The notes beneath the pieces were generated by a model. The model was given only the letters and a program-made list of their open reading frames with translations, did no database searches and was not told the origin of the DNA. Below are positions 1 through 10,800 of a stretch of DNA of 37,393 nucleotides, piece after piece (the stretch's first letter is position 1; each line of letters begins with the position of its first letter). Source of the DNA: a virus. A program made the position numbers and the translations under genes. The stretch spans positions 1 to 37,393 of the IMG/VR virus record IMGVR_UViG_3300017746_000046; one strand, given 5' to 3'.

Positions 1-1
1 A

Positions 2-1420
2 CAAGAAGTAGATTTAGATCCTGGATTTGATCAACATGGTATTCAAGATACTCCAGATTCTGGATTTGATGAAAATGGTATTCAAGATGTTTTAGATCCT
101 GGATTTGATATGTTTATTCCAAAAGACTATGATGGTCCTTTAGACCCTAAATTTGATAAAGGCCTTCCTAATTTTACAGACTTTCAAGAAATGTTTGCTA
201 TGTATGGGGCAGAGCTTCCTATTAAACAGTTTGCAGGTTCAGCTGGAGGTCCGGTAGCAAATGATAAGCTTACCTTTAAGGAATGGGTGGTGCAAGACCC
301 TGTTACAAGAGGTGGTGCCAATGCTCAACAGCTGTATGCAGAATATGTAGAACAGTTTGATAATCCTTTTAATCCAAATCCAACAGAAGATCAAACAAAT
401 AGTCAACCTGCTCAAAGAACAGCAGCAGATTTATTTGGAGATATAAATCTTCCTACAGCCAAAAAAGATAAAAGTCCTAATGCTTTACTTAGTAATTTTA
501 ATAATAGCTTACTAAGATTTCCAAATACAATAGGTGGTAGATTATTTGGTGATTTATCTAATGCCGCAGTTCAAACAGCTGATATTTTTAATGATATTTA
601 CCAGCAAAAAGAATGGAATAATGCTTATGCAGATATGCGTGGTGATGTAGTTGCAGATAATTTATATGGAACTACTACTGATGCATTTAATAAGAGGGGG
701 ACTTTTGATGTAAACACCGGACTAATGGGTAGTGAGGGTGATAGAACAACAGGATTATATATGAGTAAAGAAGGTGGTGGTGTAAACAATCCTGGCTTTA
801 AAGCATTGCCTCCAGAAGCACAGCATAACATACTTAGTAATATGGCATATGGTGGAGCTAAAGGAGAAGAAGCATATCTTGCAAATAGAGATAGAGTTAT
901 TAAAAGAGAGTTAGCTAAAGCTCAAGAAGCTGGAGAAACAAGAAAAGAAAGAAAAAATAGAATTAAAAACTATGATCATAATTACCTACAAGAGTATATA
1001 GAGCTATTTAGAAGTAAAAACAAAAATGATGAAACTGCTATAAAAGATATTATGTCTCAAATGGGAGTTACTGAAAATGATACACTGTTTATAGGTAATA
1101 GCAATAACTTAAGTGGTGCTAGAATGTTTCCTGAGTTTAAATTACAACAATACTTAGCATCACAAATTGATCCTGAAGCATATAATGCAGGTCAACCTGT
1201 TAATGTAAATTATAAAAATAAAGCTCCTTATTATACTTCAGATCCAAGTGAAGATGGTAGATCATATGATTTTAAGACCGCTGATTATTATGATGATGAC
1301 AATGGTTACATTCATTTGATTAAATCAAAAAAACAAAATGGAGGAGAGCAGACTGTAGAAGTTGATTCAAGAATGTTGGCAAAACTAATTGCAGCTGGAG
1401 CTGACATAGAAAAATTATAA
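2..1420 (+). CDS. Structural-type phage protein of unknown function, 5' end cut by the window edge
   Basis: The reading frame is open to the left edge: codons from position 2 run without a stop into the first ATG at 110, and that ATG lies inside a repeat, so the true start is outside the window. The visible N-terminus consists of 13-residue acidic repeats of the form D-P/S-G-F-D-x-x-G-I-Q-D-x-x (codons at 17-55, 56-94 and a partial unit at 95-109), then a degenerate copy (LDPKFDKGLPNF). The rest is hydrophilic, rich in Asn, Asp and Lys, with no signal peptide or membrane segment, and ends in an acidic stretch (YYDDDNGY) and a short helix. I recognise no enzymatic motif. Its stop is 2 nt before the next gene, in a same-strand run of large crAss-like genes, so a virion or packaged-cargo role is likely but inferred. 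Confidence 0.8.
   Translation, partial: QEVDLDPGFDQHGIQDTPDSGFDENGIQDVLDPGFDMFIPKDYDGPLDPKFDKGLPNFTDFQEMFAMYGAELPIKQFAGSAGGPVANDKLTFKEWVVQDPVTRGGANAQQLYAEYVEQFDNPFNPNPTEDQTNSQPAQRTAADLFGDINLPTAKKDKSPNALLSNFNNSLLRFPNTIGGRLFGDLSNAAVQTADIFNDIYQQKEWNNAYADMRGDVVADNLYGTTTDAFNKRGTFDVNTGLMGSEGDRTTGLYMSKEGGGVNNPGFKALPPEAQHNILSNMAYGGAKGEEAYLANRDRVIKRELAKAQEAGETRKERKNRIKNYDHNYLQEYIELFRSKNKNDETAIKDIMSQMGVTENDTLFIGNSNNLSGARMFPEFKLQQYLASQIDPEAYNAGQPVNVNYKNKAPYYTSDPSEDGRSYDFKTADYYDDDNGYIHLIKSKKQNGGEQTVEVDSRMLAKLIAAGADIEKL
17..109 (+). repeat. In-frame 39-bp tandem repeat, about 2.4 copies, continuing toward the left edge
   Basis: Units at 17-55 and 56-94 plus 15 nt of a third copy at 95-109 each begin with codons for Asp-(Pro/Ser)-Gly-Phe-Asp and contain Gly-Ile-Gln-Asp. 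The unit is 13 codons, so copy-number change keeps the frame. The codons before position 17 (QEVDL) match the end of a unit, so more copies probably lie to the left. Confidence 0.85.
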
Positions 1421-1422
1421 TT

Positions 1423-4386
1423 ATGGCAAAAATTAAAATAAACAAATTACCGCAAGGTTTCAGCATCCGTAATGGGAAAGTTGTTGAAGATACAAAGTCT
1501 ATGAGAGATGGTGGTATGACAACAGGTGATCAAGCTGATTATGGTTTGGTTACAACTCCACAAGCATATTATGGTAGCACTAACTTTAATAATTCACAAG
1601 ATGAATCTGTTAGATATAGTTTATCTAGTGTACCTAGAGAAGATGCTAACTTAGAAGCAGAAGGTGGAGAAACAGTATTAACTGATTTAAATGATGATGG
1701 AACATTTGGTTTATATGATATAACAGGACCAAGACATAGTAGTGGTGGTGTACCAATGTTTTTGCCAGAACAATCTTTTATTTTTTCTGATACAAGAAAA
1801 CTTAAACTTTCAAAAGATGAAATGAGTGAGTTTGGATTAGGAGGAAGTAGAAAAACCCCAGCTAAAATTTCTAAAAAGTTTGGGTTGCAAGATTATTATG
1901 CAGAATTAGATTCACAATATGCAGATAATATTTCTGCTACAAGTGCAGAGCTTATGCTTAAAAAAAATATGAATGATTTATCTAAACTTGCCTTTATACA
2001 AGAAGCTAAAAAAGATTTTTCAGATGGGGTGCCTTTAGCATCTCATCCATACTTGGTTTCTATTGGCGAAGACCCAATTGAGTTTACTGCTAAAGTAGAA
2101 GAGATATCAAGAAAAGAAGCAGAAGCCAAAGCATTTGCATCATTACCATTAGAGCAACAGCAACAAATAATGATGTTGCAAGAAATGATGGCTCAACAAA
2201 TGCAACAACAAGATATTCAACAACAAATGCCACAACAAGGAATGCCTGCACCAATGGATGCATTTATGCCACCTGCAGGTGAACCAGGATTAGCTATGGA
2301 AAATAATGCTATGATTGGCAATATGGCTCAATTTGGTACTGAGCTGGGTGACTTTTTAATTAAAGCAGGAGAAGGTAAAGAACTAGAAAGCTATCAAAAG
2401 AAAGGTGAAACTGCTAGACAGTATTATAAAAGAAAAAATCTTGGTTATCCTAAGAACATGAAAGATGCTACTTGGGATGGTAAAGCTTGGTATTTAGAAG
2501 ATGGCTCTGATCCTATTCCTAAATCAGAATTGAGAAGACAAGCTATTGCTGCAATTCAAAATGGTCAAGTACCTGAAGAATACAGAATTACAGAAGATGT
2601 AACTGAGACAGTAACAGAAACTGAGGCAGAAGCTGTAACAACTGATAAGCAAGTAGAAGCTACTGATAAACAAGTAGAAACTGTTGTAGAGTCTGATGGT
2701 AATAAAAATCCATATGCAGCAGGAAGTGAAAAGGCTAAACAATATGATCAATATATAGCAGATGGATATGTTCCTACTGTAGTAAAGAAAGATGGTAAAA
2801 ACAGAATATCTTTTGTAAGAGAAGCTGTTGATGGTAGAACCATGAAAGAAGGCACTCAAGTACAAGTATTTGATCAAGATAAAATATCAGGTTCAGGAGA
2901 TCTTGCAGATACATATACACCAGATATAAGAAGTCAGCAAGAATTAAATGAGGATCCTAATGTAGGTGATATAGCAACTTTTATAAGTGGTAAGTATTCT
3001 GGTAATCAATTACCTGATGTTCAAGCTGTAAATACAGATGGTTTTGGCTATGGTTCAAATGTTTTTTCTAGTGAGGATTCTGAACAAGATTTTTATTACA
3101 GAAATCAAGCAGTCATTGATGCAATGAAAGAGGAAGAAGGGGTTGACTTTAAGTTTAATATGAAAATGTCAGATCCGGGTTATGATAAAAACTGGAGAAC
3201 ATTTCAAAATAAATATGAAGAAAAAAGAAAAGAATACTTTGATAAAAAAGGTGTTCAATATATTCCTTACTTCTTTACAGATGAAGTATTAGCAGAAAGA
3301 CTTAAAAATGATCCTGCTACATATGATAAGGATGGAGATGGTAAGCTAGATAAAGAATGGAAAAAAAGAAGATTTGATGGTAAGAGAGGTGGTTATACTG
3401 TAAATGCTCCTGGTTTTGATATGAACTATCAACCAAGAGATGAGAAGTTTATGGATTTACCAGATGATCCAGAAAAGATTACAAAGAAACCAGAAGTACA
3501 GCCTAAACCAGAAGTAGATCCACAATGGTGGCAACAAGATATAAATAATCTTATTGCTCAAAATAATATAAAAGATAATCTATATCTTCCATTTGCTCCA
3601 GTATTAGAGGATCAAAAAATTGATTATGTATTAGATGACTATACTGGTAGAGTAAATGCTAATCTTGCTGCTCAAAATACAATGGCGCAGGCACTAGGTG
3701 CTTATGGTCCACAGGCAATTGCACGTAGTAACATTCAAGGTAAAACTTTAGATGCTAATGCTAAAGCTATTAATCAAGTTAATCAGAACAATGTCAGAAC
3801 TATGAATCAAGTTGCAACTATGCAGCCTCAGTTAGACATGAAAGTTGATCAGTTAAATAATGCAACAACCAAAAAACTATATGATGATACAGTTACTGCA
3901 TTGCAAAATGCCGATAACTTTAAGAATTGGCAAACTGCAAAAACAAATGAGTTATATAATGCAGGACTTACCAATATGGCTAATACATATAATATGAATC
4001 AACTGTATGATTATTATAATGTTAATCCATCTAGAGCAGGTATAGTAGAATTTGGTCCAAATGGCAAAAAATTAATGAAAGATAATCAAGGAGATCAAGT
4101 TCAATCAAATATAGAAAAGTGGCAAAGACTGCAAGAACTTGTTGGTAAAGATGAAAAGGGTAATCAAAGGGAAGTTACAGAAAGCATGTGGGAAAGAATA
4201 TATGGTCCTGTAAGTTCTTCTACTAATACTCAAAGAACATATGGTCAAAATGAACTTAACACTCAAGGAGCACCAGTAGGATATGATGCAGCTAGGAATA
4301 CAATAACTAGATCACAAAAAGGAAAAGAAATAAAAAAGTTATCAAAGTGGGCAGTACCATTTTACAGTGGTAAGATGGGAATGTAA
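1423..4386 (+). CDS. crAss-like virion/cargo-type protein, 987 aa
   Basis: The N-terminal 160 residues contain segments I associate with a conserved crAss-like phage protein: an MRDGGM-type glycine motif near residue 27, an acidic EGGETVL segment, the block RHSSGGVP, and LPEQSFIFSDT. A Met/Gln-rich low-complexity stretch follows (about residues 241-290), then a Thr/Glu linker with a duplicated heptapeptide (TDKQVEA/TDKQVET, residues 407-420). The C-terminal third is rich in Asn, Gln and Ala (residues about 740-860) and probably helical. No signal peptide, membrane segment or catalytic motif is visible. The gene begins 2 nt after the preceding stop and precedes the 1120-aa gene by 59 nt. The family likeness is from memory, not a search. 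A packaged or structural role is inferred from position upstream of the polymerase gene. Confidence 0.75.
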   Translation: MAKIKINKLPQGFSIRNGKVVEDTKSMRDGGMTTGDQADYGLVTTPQAYYGSTNFNNSQDESVRYSLSSVPREDANLEAEGGETVLTDLNDDGTFGLYDITGPRHSSGGVPMFLPEQSFIFSDTRKLKLSKDEMSEFGLGGSRKTPAKISKKFGLQDYYAELDSQYADNISATSAELMLKKNMNDLSKLAFIQEAKKDFSDGVPLASHPYLVSIGEDPIEFTAKVEEISRKEAEAKAFASLPLEQQQQIMMLQEMMAQQMQQQDIQQQMPQQGMPAPMDAFMPPAGEPGLAMENNAMIGNMAQFGTELGDFLIKAGEGKELESYQKKGETARQYYKRKNLGYPKNMKDATWDGKAWYLEDGSDPIPKSELRRQAIAAIQNGQVPEEYRITEDVTETVTETEAEAVTTDKQVEATDKQVETVVESDGNKNPYAAGSEKAKQYDQYIADGYVPTVVKKDGKNRISFVREAVDGRTMKEGTQVQVFDQDKISGSGDLADTYTPDIRSQQELNEDPNVGDIATFISGKYSGNQLPDVQAVNTDGFGYGSNVFSSEDSEQDFYYRNQAVIDAMKEEEGVDFKFNMKMSDPGYDKNWRTFQNKYEEKRKEYFDKKGVQYIPYFFTDEVLAERLKNDPATYDKDGDGKLDKEWKKRRFDGKRGGYTVNAPGFDMNYQPRDEKFMDLPDDPEKITKKPEVQPKPEVDPQWWQQDINNLIAQNNIKDNLYLPFAPVLEDQKIDYVLDDYTGRVNANLAAQNTMAQALGAYGPQAIARSNIQGKTLDANAKAINQVNQNNVRTMNQVATMQPQLDMKVDQLNNATTKKLYDDTVTALQNADNFKNWQTAKTNELYNAGLTNMANTYNMNQLYDYYNVNPSRAGIVEFGPNGKKLMKDNQGDQVQSNIEKWQRLQELVGKDEKGNQREVTESMWERIYGPVSSSTNTQRTYGQNELNTQGAPVGYDAARNTITRSQKGKEIKKLSKWAVPFYSGKMGM
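2641..2682 (+). repeat. 21-bp direct duplication encoding TDKQVEA/TDKQVET
   Basis: Positions 2641-2661 and 2662-2682 differ at two bases and encode consecutive heptapeptides in the Thr/Glu-rich linker of the 987-aa protein. The frame is preserved. It looks like a recent slippage duplication within a flexible spacer. Confidence 0.8.
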
Positions 4387-4395
4387 ACCTAAAGG

Positions 4396-4419
4396 GTTTA
4401 TACAAAACACTTTGTAAAC
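4396..4419. other. Small hairpin in the 59-nt gap before the 1120-aa gene
   Basis: GTTTA(TA)CAAA pairs with TTTGTAAAC around a 4-nt ACAC loop, giving a 9-bp stem with a 2-nt bulge. It lies just after the preceding stop and is followed by AT-rich DNA but no uninterrupted T tract. It could be a weak attenuator or an RNA-processing site. Its function is unknown. Confidence 0.35.
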
Positions 4420-4445
4420 TTATATAATTATATTAATTTTACATT

Positions 4446-7400
4446 ATGGCAACATACGTTAAAGGAGCAGATACTTATTTACCAGACATTAAACCGTTTA
4501 CACCGGATTATAAATTCTTGTCTGCTGTTCTACAAACTAGAACTGATAAGTATGATGCTAATTACAAAGCTACAAATGACTTATATAATAAAGTTGTTTA
4601 TGCAGACTTATCAAGAGAAGATACTAAAGAGAGGAGAGATCAATATGCTGAGCAAATTGCTCCTCAAATAGAACAAATATCAGGATTAGATTTATCATTA
4701 GCTTCTAATGTAGATGCGGCTAAAAGTGTTTTTGCACCATTCTATGAAGATGATATTACTGTAAAGGATATGGTCTATACCTCAAGGTTTAGAGATCAAT
4801 CACAAAGAGCACAGAACTTATTAAATTCTCCTGATCAAACGGTACAAGAAAAATACTGGGATGTTGGAATGAGAGGCATGCAATATAAAATGGATGAGTT
4901 TATTAATTCTGATCCAGAAGATGCATTAAGAATGTCTTTGCCTGATTATGTGCCTAAAGCTAACTTATTTAAAATGAGTCAGCAAATGTTGGCTAACATG
5001 GATCCACCATTGAAAATGAAAATGGATAGGTTTGCTAAAGTACCAAACCCAAACTTTGATCCTAATAAACCTGTATCACGTGAAAATAGAAAAGAAATAG
5101 CCAACACTGATTGGATTATTACTGAACAAAATGGTTCTTTGGTTACTGGTGCAGCACTACAACAGATTAGAAATAACCTATTAGATAATCCTTCTGTACA
5201 AAAAGCTTATCAAATGGAAGCTTATGTTGCAGGGATGGACTTTGCAACTGATGCTGTTAATAATGGTGCAGCTGCATCTCTTAGTAACGGTCAAGAAATG
5301 TGGGCCAATGAAACTATTAGAAGAATAGAAGCTAGAAATTCTGCTGAGTTAAATAATGATGTAGAAGCATTACGTAAAGCAGAAAATTCTGCTGTTACAT
5401 GGTCTAACTATAAAGCTAAAAATGGTATTGTACCGGGTAGTGGTCTTGATAAATTAGACAGAGAGCAACTATCTGATATAGAAAAGTATAAATTAGATAT
5501 AGAAGCTAAAAAACAAATAGCACAAGAAGTCAATAGACCTACTCCTACAAATCAGAATGTTATAAATAAAGCATATAACTTGTATATGCAAAGTAACATT
5601 ATAGATGATATGAAAGAATCTGCTCAAGCATGGAGTGCTAGAGACTATATCTTTGAAATGAAACCTAATGAATTTGCTGTTAAGGAAAAGGAGTTTAAAT
5701 ATAACATGGCAGAAATTCAAGCACGTGCTACTAATGAATTTAACCTTGCAGCATATAAAGCAAATAGAAAAGATGATAATACTTTATTAGAGAAAGGGTA
5801 TAAGTATGACAAGAAAGGAAACCTTGTTGCATTACCTTGGGCTGAAGGATCTGCTGCTGCAGGTGGTGGTTTTTTTGGTGATTTAGCATCTATGTTAAAT
5901 GAACCTGTGTTTAGTCTTTCAGATGCAAATACTATAACTGGTGCAGTAGATGAAGATGGTAATTTTACGGCTAATTCAGATATTGTAGGAACTACACAAA
6001 AAGCTTATGCGGAACATTTACAGTCTACTGCTGTAGATTATGTTGGAGCAATATTGGGTACAGATAACCAAAGCGGAATGCTGCAGCTAATGTACCCTAA
6101 AGGAAATACAAATGCTGAAGATCAAACCTATAGTATAAATATTAAAGGCAGAGGAGAAGTAAATGGAAGTATTAGTGATTTAAGAAGAATATTAAGTACT
6201 CCTGCTAATTCAGATGGAACTGGAGGGTTAAAATATATAGATGCTATCAAAGAATTATATAATACAAATAAAGCTGCATTTATAGATACTAGACAGGTAA
6301 CTAAAGATAATATACCTACTACTCAAGATCAGTCAACACAATATGATGCTTTGTATAATAGAATGGTTGGGGTTAATGGTATAGATACAAAAGCAAAAGC
6401 AGGTGATATAATTATTCAAGAAGCATATAGAACATATAAAGAGGCTTATGATAACAATGATGTTTTAAATACTGTGACATCTGGGTCTACTGTAGCTAAA
6501 AATATAAAGGGCATGTTAGATGCTGGTATGCCAGGTTTGTTTGATGAGAATGGTGCACCTTATGGTACTAGAGAAGAACATTTTCAAGAAGCTTTAAGAA
6601 GAGTTCAGAATAATGAATTAACTAATACAGATCAATCATGGGTAGTAGACGGTTCAGCTGATGAAAGATATATGATTGATGAAGTAACATATACTCCATA
6701 TACAACTAGAGATGGTGAAGGTGGAACGGTAACAAAATATAGAGAGACTAAAACAGGTAATAAAGTTGTTGATGAAGCTGAACTTAGACGTGAAGCAGGA
6801 AAAGTTTTTGATGCTTTAGCATTAGAATTAAATGCTGCTTTAACAGATCAAAGAGATGCTAACACTGCGTCAGCTTCATTTGAATCTATTAAGAATGGTG
6901 TCCAAGGTGGCTATGCAGATATAGTAAATAATCCTACATATACATATGAATTTAATCCGTTATCACCAAGCCCCAATGCATTTGGAGAAATGCAAAACAT
7001 GCTTGGTCAATTAAAGTACTTAAAAGAAAACGGTATTCCATTTGGTATAGGTACTGGTACATTGAAAAATGAAGATCAACTTCTACAGAGAGATGGTCTT
7101 GGTACTAAGGTTTTGGATCTATTAATAAAAGATACACAAACTTGGCTTAATAATCCTAAAAGATCTAATACAGCAGCAATTGCTCCTATATTTAGACTTT
7201 CATACAAATCTGTTTTTGATATAGCATCTAAGGCAGACAAAACGCATGCTGGTTTTGAAATAGATAATATGTCTGAATGGTTAGCTTCAAAAGTAAAAGG
7301 ACCAACATCAGACGTTACAAAACAATTTGGTGCATTAACTACTGATGACATTGCTTTATTAAAAGGAGCCGGTGAGGATGATCAAGGAACGGGTATATTT

Positions 7401-7808
7401 CTTGTCTTTGATCAAAAGTATGATCTAAACCCTAAAGCTAGAAAAAATGATTATTTTTCTTCTACTGAAATGGATATATTAGGAGGAGATAATAGTACTT
7501 ATCATGATTATGTTGTTCCTAATGATGATGGAATTACAAATACAGGTACTTTTAGAATTACTAAAAATGGAACCGGTGACTATGATATGATATATGAAAT
7601 TAATAGATATAATCCTAAGCCAACAGATCCAGCTGAACAAGCTAATTGGACTGAATATACAACTTCAACTGGCTCAGAGAAAATGGATTTTAGCCAAGGT
7701 TTAATGGGTATTGATCAGCAAACAATGAAGATGCAGGAACTCTTAGAAAATATTAGAACTAATAATAGAGCTTTGCAGAAAAAAGATAAAGCTATACACG
7801 GTAAATAA
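4446..7808 (+). CDS. crAss-like virion/cargo-type protein, 1120 aa
   Basis: The first 200 residues have a pattern I recall from crAss-like phages: a YVKGADTYLP start, a TPDYKFLSAVLQ segment, RxDKYDANY, then a charged helical stretch ending in DLSLASNVDAAKSVFAPFYEDD. The remainder is long, hydrophilic and mixed helix/beta in composition, with one glycine-rich turn (AAAGGGFFGD) near residue 475. No signal peptide, convincing membrane segment or catalytic motif was found. The protein ends in a basic tail (KKDKAIHGK). The start follows an A/T-rich leader without a Shine-Dalgarno sequence, normal for Bacteroidota phages. The next gene starts 14 nt later, so they are probably co-transcribed. A role as a large internal or tail-associated virion protein delivered with the polymerase is inferred from gene order, not shown. 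Confidence 0.75.
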   Translation: MATYVKGADTYLPDIKPFTPDYKFLSAVLQTRTDKYDANYKATNDLYNKVVYADLSREDTKERRDQYAEQIAPQIEQISGLDLSLASNVDAAKSVFAPFYEDDITVKDMVYTSRFRDQSQRAQNLLNSPDQTVQEKYWDVGMRGMQYKMDEFINSDPEDALRMSLPDYVPKANLFKMSQQMLANMDPPLKMKMDRFAKVPNPNFDPNKPVSRENRKEIANTDWIITEQNGSLVTGAALQQIRNNLLDNPSVQKAYQMEAYVAGMDFATDAVNNGAAASLSNGQEMWANETIRRIEARNSAELNNDVEALRKAENSAVTWSNYKAKNGIVPGSGLDKLDREQLSDIEKYKLDIEAKKQIAQEVNRPTPTNQNVINKAYNLYMQSNIIDDMKESAQAWSARDYIFEMKPNEFAVKEKEFKYNMAEIQARATNEFNLAAYKANRKDDNTLLEKGYKYDKKGNLVALPWAEGSAAAGGGFFGDLASMLNEPVFSLSDANTITGAVDEDGNFTANSDIVGTTQKAYAEHLQSTAVDYVGAILGTDNQSGMLQLMYPKGNTNAEDQTYSINIKGRGEVNGSISDLRRILSTPANSDGTGGLKYIDAIKELYNTNKAAFIDTRQVTKDNIPTTQDQSTQYDALYNRMVGVNGIDTKAKAGDIIIQEAYRTYKEAYDNNDVLNTVTSGSTVAKNIKGMLDAGMPGLFDENGAPYGTREEHFQEALRRVQNNELTNTDQSWVVDGSADERYMIDEVTYTPYTTRDGEGGTVTKYRETKTGNKVVDEAELRREAGKVFDALALELNAALTDQRDANTASASFESIKNGVQGGYADIVNNPTYTYEFNPLSPSPNAFGEMQNMLGQLKYLKENGIPFGIGTGTLKNEDQLLQRDGLGTKVLDLLIKDTQTWLNNPKRSNTAAIAPIFRLSYKSVFDIASKADKTHAGFEIDNMSEWLASKVKGPTSDVTKQFGALTTDDIALLKGAGEDDQGTGIFLVFDQKYDLNPKARKNDYFSSTEMDILGGDNSTYHDYVVPNDDGITNTGTFRITKNGTGDYDMIYEINRYNPKPTDPAEQANWTEYTTSTGSEKMDFSQGLMGIDQQTMKMQELLENIRTNNRALQKKDKAIHGK

Positions 7809-7822
7809 TAAATCAAAATTAG

Positions 7823-10800
7823 ATGGAAAACGAATCTAACAAGCCATTACAGCAAGAGATTAGAAATCAAGAAAGACCTGCCCCAAGCATTATACCTGAA
7901 GGGCAGTTCCGCTTTGAGCCTATGGCAGAAATGTTTGAAACTCCTGAAGAAAACTTTAATGACTATTTGCTAAGTAGTAGTTTAGCAGCAGATGATATTT
8001 CCGGTGTTAATGAATATAAAGCAGATATAGATAAGTATGGTATAGGTGCTATGGCTTCATTAGGAGTTGGTGTACCTAGTTTTGCAACTGATACATATAA
8101 TCCAATAACTCAAGATATACCTAAAGAAAATGACTATACAAAAGTTAAGAACGTATTAACTTTAGATTCAAAACCATTTGTTGATAGCAAAATAACTCCT
8201 GTTTTTTCTGGTATGAGGCAGGGTCAATTTTTGAGATATTATAATCATCCTGAATTTGATAAGTTAGGTTATACACCATATTCTAATATGGAAAACTTTT
8301 ATAATGCAAACTCTACTATCTGGGATGACATGACTAGAATGAGAGGTCAATGGATGTCTCTTGCTGGCACTGGTTTAAACTCTGTATATGAGTTTGCTAC
8401 AGGAGGAGATTACTTAGCTCCTGATTTTGAAACTGCAACTGAGTTTGAAGATACCATGGGAATTGCTTCATCAACCAGAGGAGGTGCTGGTGCTTTCTTT
8501 AATAATTTAGCAGCTAACTCTGCATATACATTTGGTATATTAGGTTCTATTGCTATTGAAGAAATTATCCTAGCTGGTGTTTCTGGTTTATCTGGAGGTA
8601 CCCTTGCTCCAGCTGCTGGTGCAAAAACTGTTGCAAATGTTGCTAAAGCAGGAAAAGCTATATACAGTTTTAGTAAGCTGTTTGATAGAACAAGAAAGAT
8701 ACTTCAAAAAGCAAAACAGCTTGAAACAGCAAGAGATTTTTATAATGCTTCTGTTACAGGTGGAAAAATGGTGCTTAATACATTAGGAAAAGGGTTTACA
8801 CCAAACACAGTAAAAGCATTCCAAAACATGAAGACAGCACAAAATGCTGGGCAAAACATGACTAATCTTGCTAAAATGAGTTCTGGCTTTGGTGGTTTCT
8901 ATAGAGATCTTAGAGCTGTAAATTTAGCAATGGCTGAAAGTAAATTGGAATCAGGTATGGTTTACAACAAGGTTCTTAAGCAAGGTCTTACAGATGCTAA
9001 TAACTTTAGTGGCGGACAAGGTATTACTGATGGTAGAGATGTATCTAATGCTGCTAATCAAGCTGCATTTAAAACATTATTGGGTAATGCACCTCTTATA
9101 TATGCTAGTAACTGGTTTGTTATTGGTAATGCTATGGGTGGTTTTCAAAGAGGAATACAAAGGACTTTGGGTTCTACATTTCAGAAAGGCATAAATAAAA
9201 ATATTGTTAACACCGCAGGTAAAAAAGTTATCAATGGTGCAGGTGAAGTAATTAAAAGCCCATTTAAATATGTAAGTGGTGGATTCAAAAACACTTTAGC
9301 AAAAGTTAAAGCAGGAGGTTTTAAAGGTATTGTTGGTTCGGGTGGTATAGCTATGCTTGATTATTTTGCAGCCAATGTTGCTGAAGGTATACAAGAAATT
9401 GGACAGGAAGCTATTTCTGCAGCAACAGTAGGTTACTATACAGAAGTACTTAACAATCCAGCTCAAGGTGGTGAAGCACTTAAAAATCAAATGATACTAT
9501 CAGCAATGGGTGATCAGTTTTCATCTGAGGGAGCAGGTGTGTTTTTATCTGGTTTTTTAATGGGTGGTTTAGTGCAAGGTCCTCAAAAGTTATTCTTTCA
9601 AGGTATACCTTCTATATATAACTATGGTCTTCAGGAAGCTGGTATAGGTTTGGCAACTAAGTCTCAGAAAGAGGCATATGCTGAATACAAGACTAATAGA
9701 GAGAACATGATTAATAAGGTTGTTGAATCTTATAACAAATCTTGGGATGCTCAAGCAATAGATCCTTCTAGTTTATTTGATGTAAACAGATTAAACTTTA
9801 TGATTCAGAAAGAAGCAGCTGAAAACATAAAGGGTGCTCTTGATATATTTAATTTTGTTGATAGTGCTGATAGAGCTAAATTCCAACAATACTATACAAT
9901 GTTTGCTGGTAATGGGTCACAACATTTTAAAGATCAATTAAAAGGGTTTTTAGAATTAACAGATGAAGAGTTAGCTCAAGCATTTCCAGGCGTATCTAAT
10001 AAAGATAAAAAAGATGGTAAGCTAAGAGGACGTATTAATGATATGCTTGTGGGTATTGATAAGATGGAGGAGTCTTATAATTTAAACAAGGATAAATACA
10101 AAAACCCTTTTAACAAAAATAAATTTAATCCTAAGACTCAACAAAGAGAATACATTAGAGAAATGTTAAATGAAGAAGCATATGAACATGTGCGTTATTT
10201 ATATATGTTTACTAATGATGGATTTACAAGAGCATTAGAAAGAGCAGATAGTATCTACACTAAATTACAATCTGATCCGCTATTTGATAAAATGTCAGCA
10301 AATGATATAACAAACTTGCTTGATGAAAAATCAATTCAGAATGAAATAGATATGCTTAACCTTGAGATTATTGCAACTGAAGGTTCAGATAAAGGTATTG
10401 GAGAATCTAATAAAACAAAAAAAGAAAAAATAAAAAGACTAAAAGCCATTCAAAAAATCATTACTGATCCAAAGAATAGATTTAAGAATGGAACCTTTAA
10501 AAGAAACAAACTTTTAAAAGGAAAGCTTAGAACTGAATTTAGAAACTATGTAAGATTCATGGCATCTGCTGCTGGTACATTTGCTGATGAATCAAAAATA
10601 GATGCAGCTCTTGAGCAAATTGTTGACTACGGTGCTTTAAAAGGAAGAGCACGTGTATATGATAAAGCTATTCAATACATGCAAAATCCAGAAAAGTTTT
10701 CTGAGATTCAACAAAGACAATACGAAGTAAACAAAGAGATTTATAATCAGCGTTCTAAGATAACTGAAGCAATGTTAAAGCAGTATGTAAGTATTGTTGA

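Noticed and set aside
17-109. CRISPR-like repeat
   Set aside because: The units are contiguous, in frame and coding, with no spacers.
110-1420. ATG at 110 as the true start of the first gene
   Set aside because: It lies inside a tandem protein repeat and the same frame is open to the window edge, so it is an internal Met.
4411-4441. Bacteroidota promoter (TTTG, 19-nt spacer, TAATTTTA) before the 1120-aa gene
   Set aside because: The spacing fits but the -7 box ends in A instead of G, and transcription would begin at or inside the start codon. In such AT-rich DNA the match is weak.
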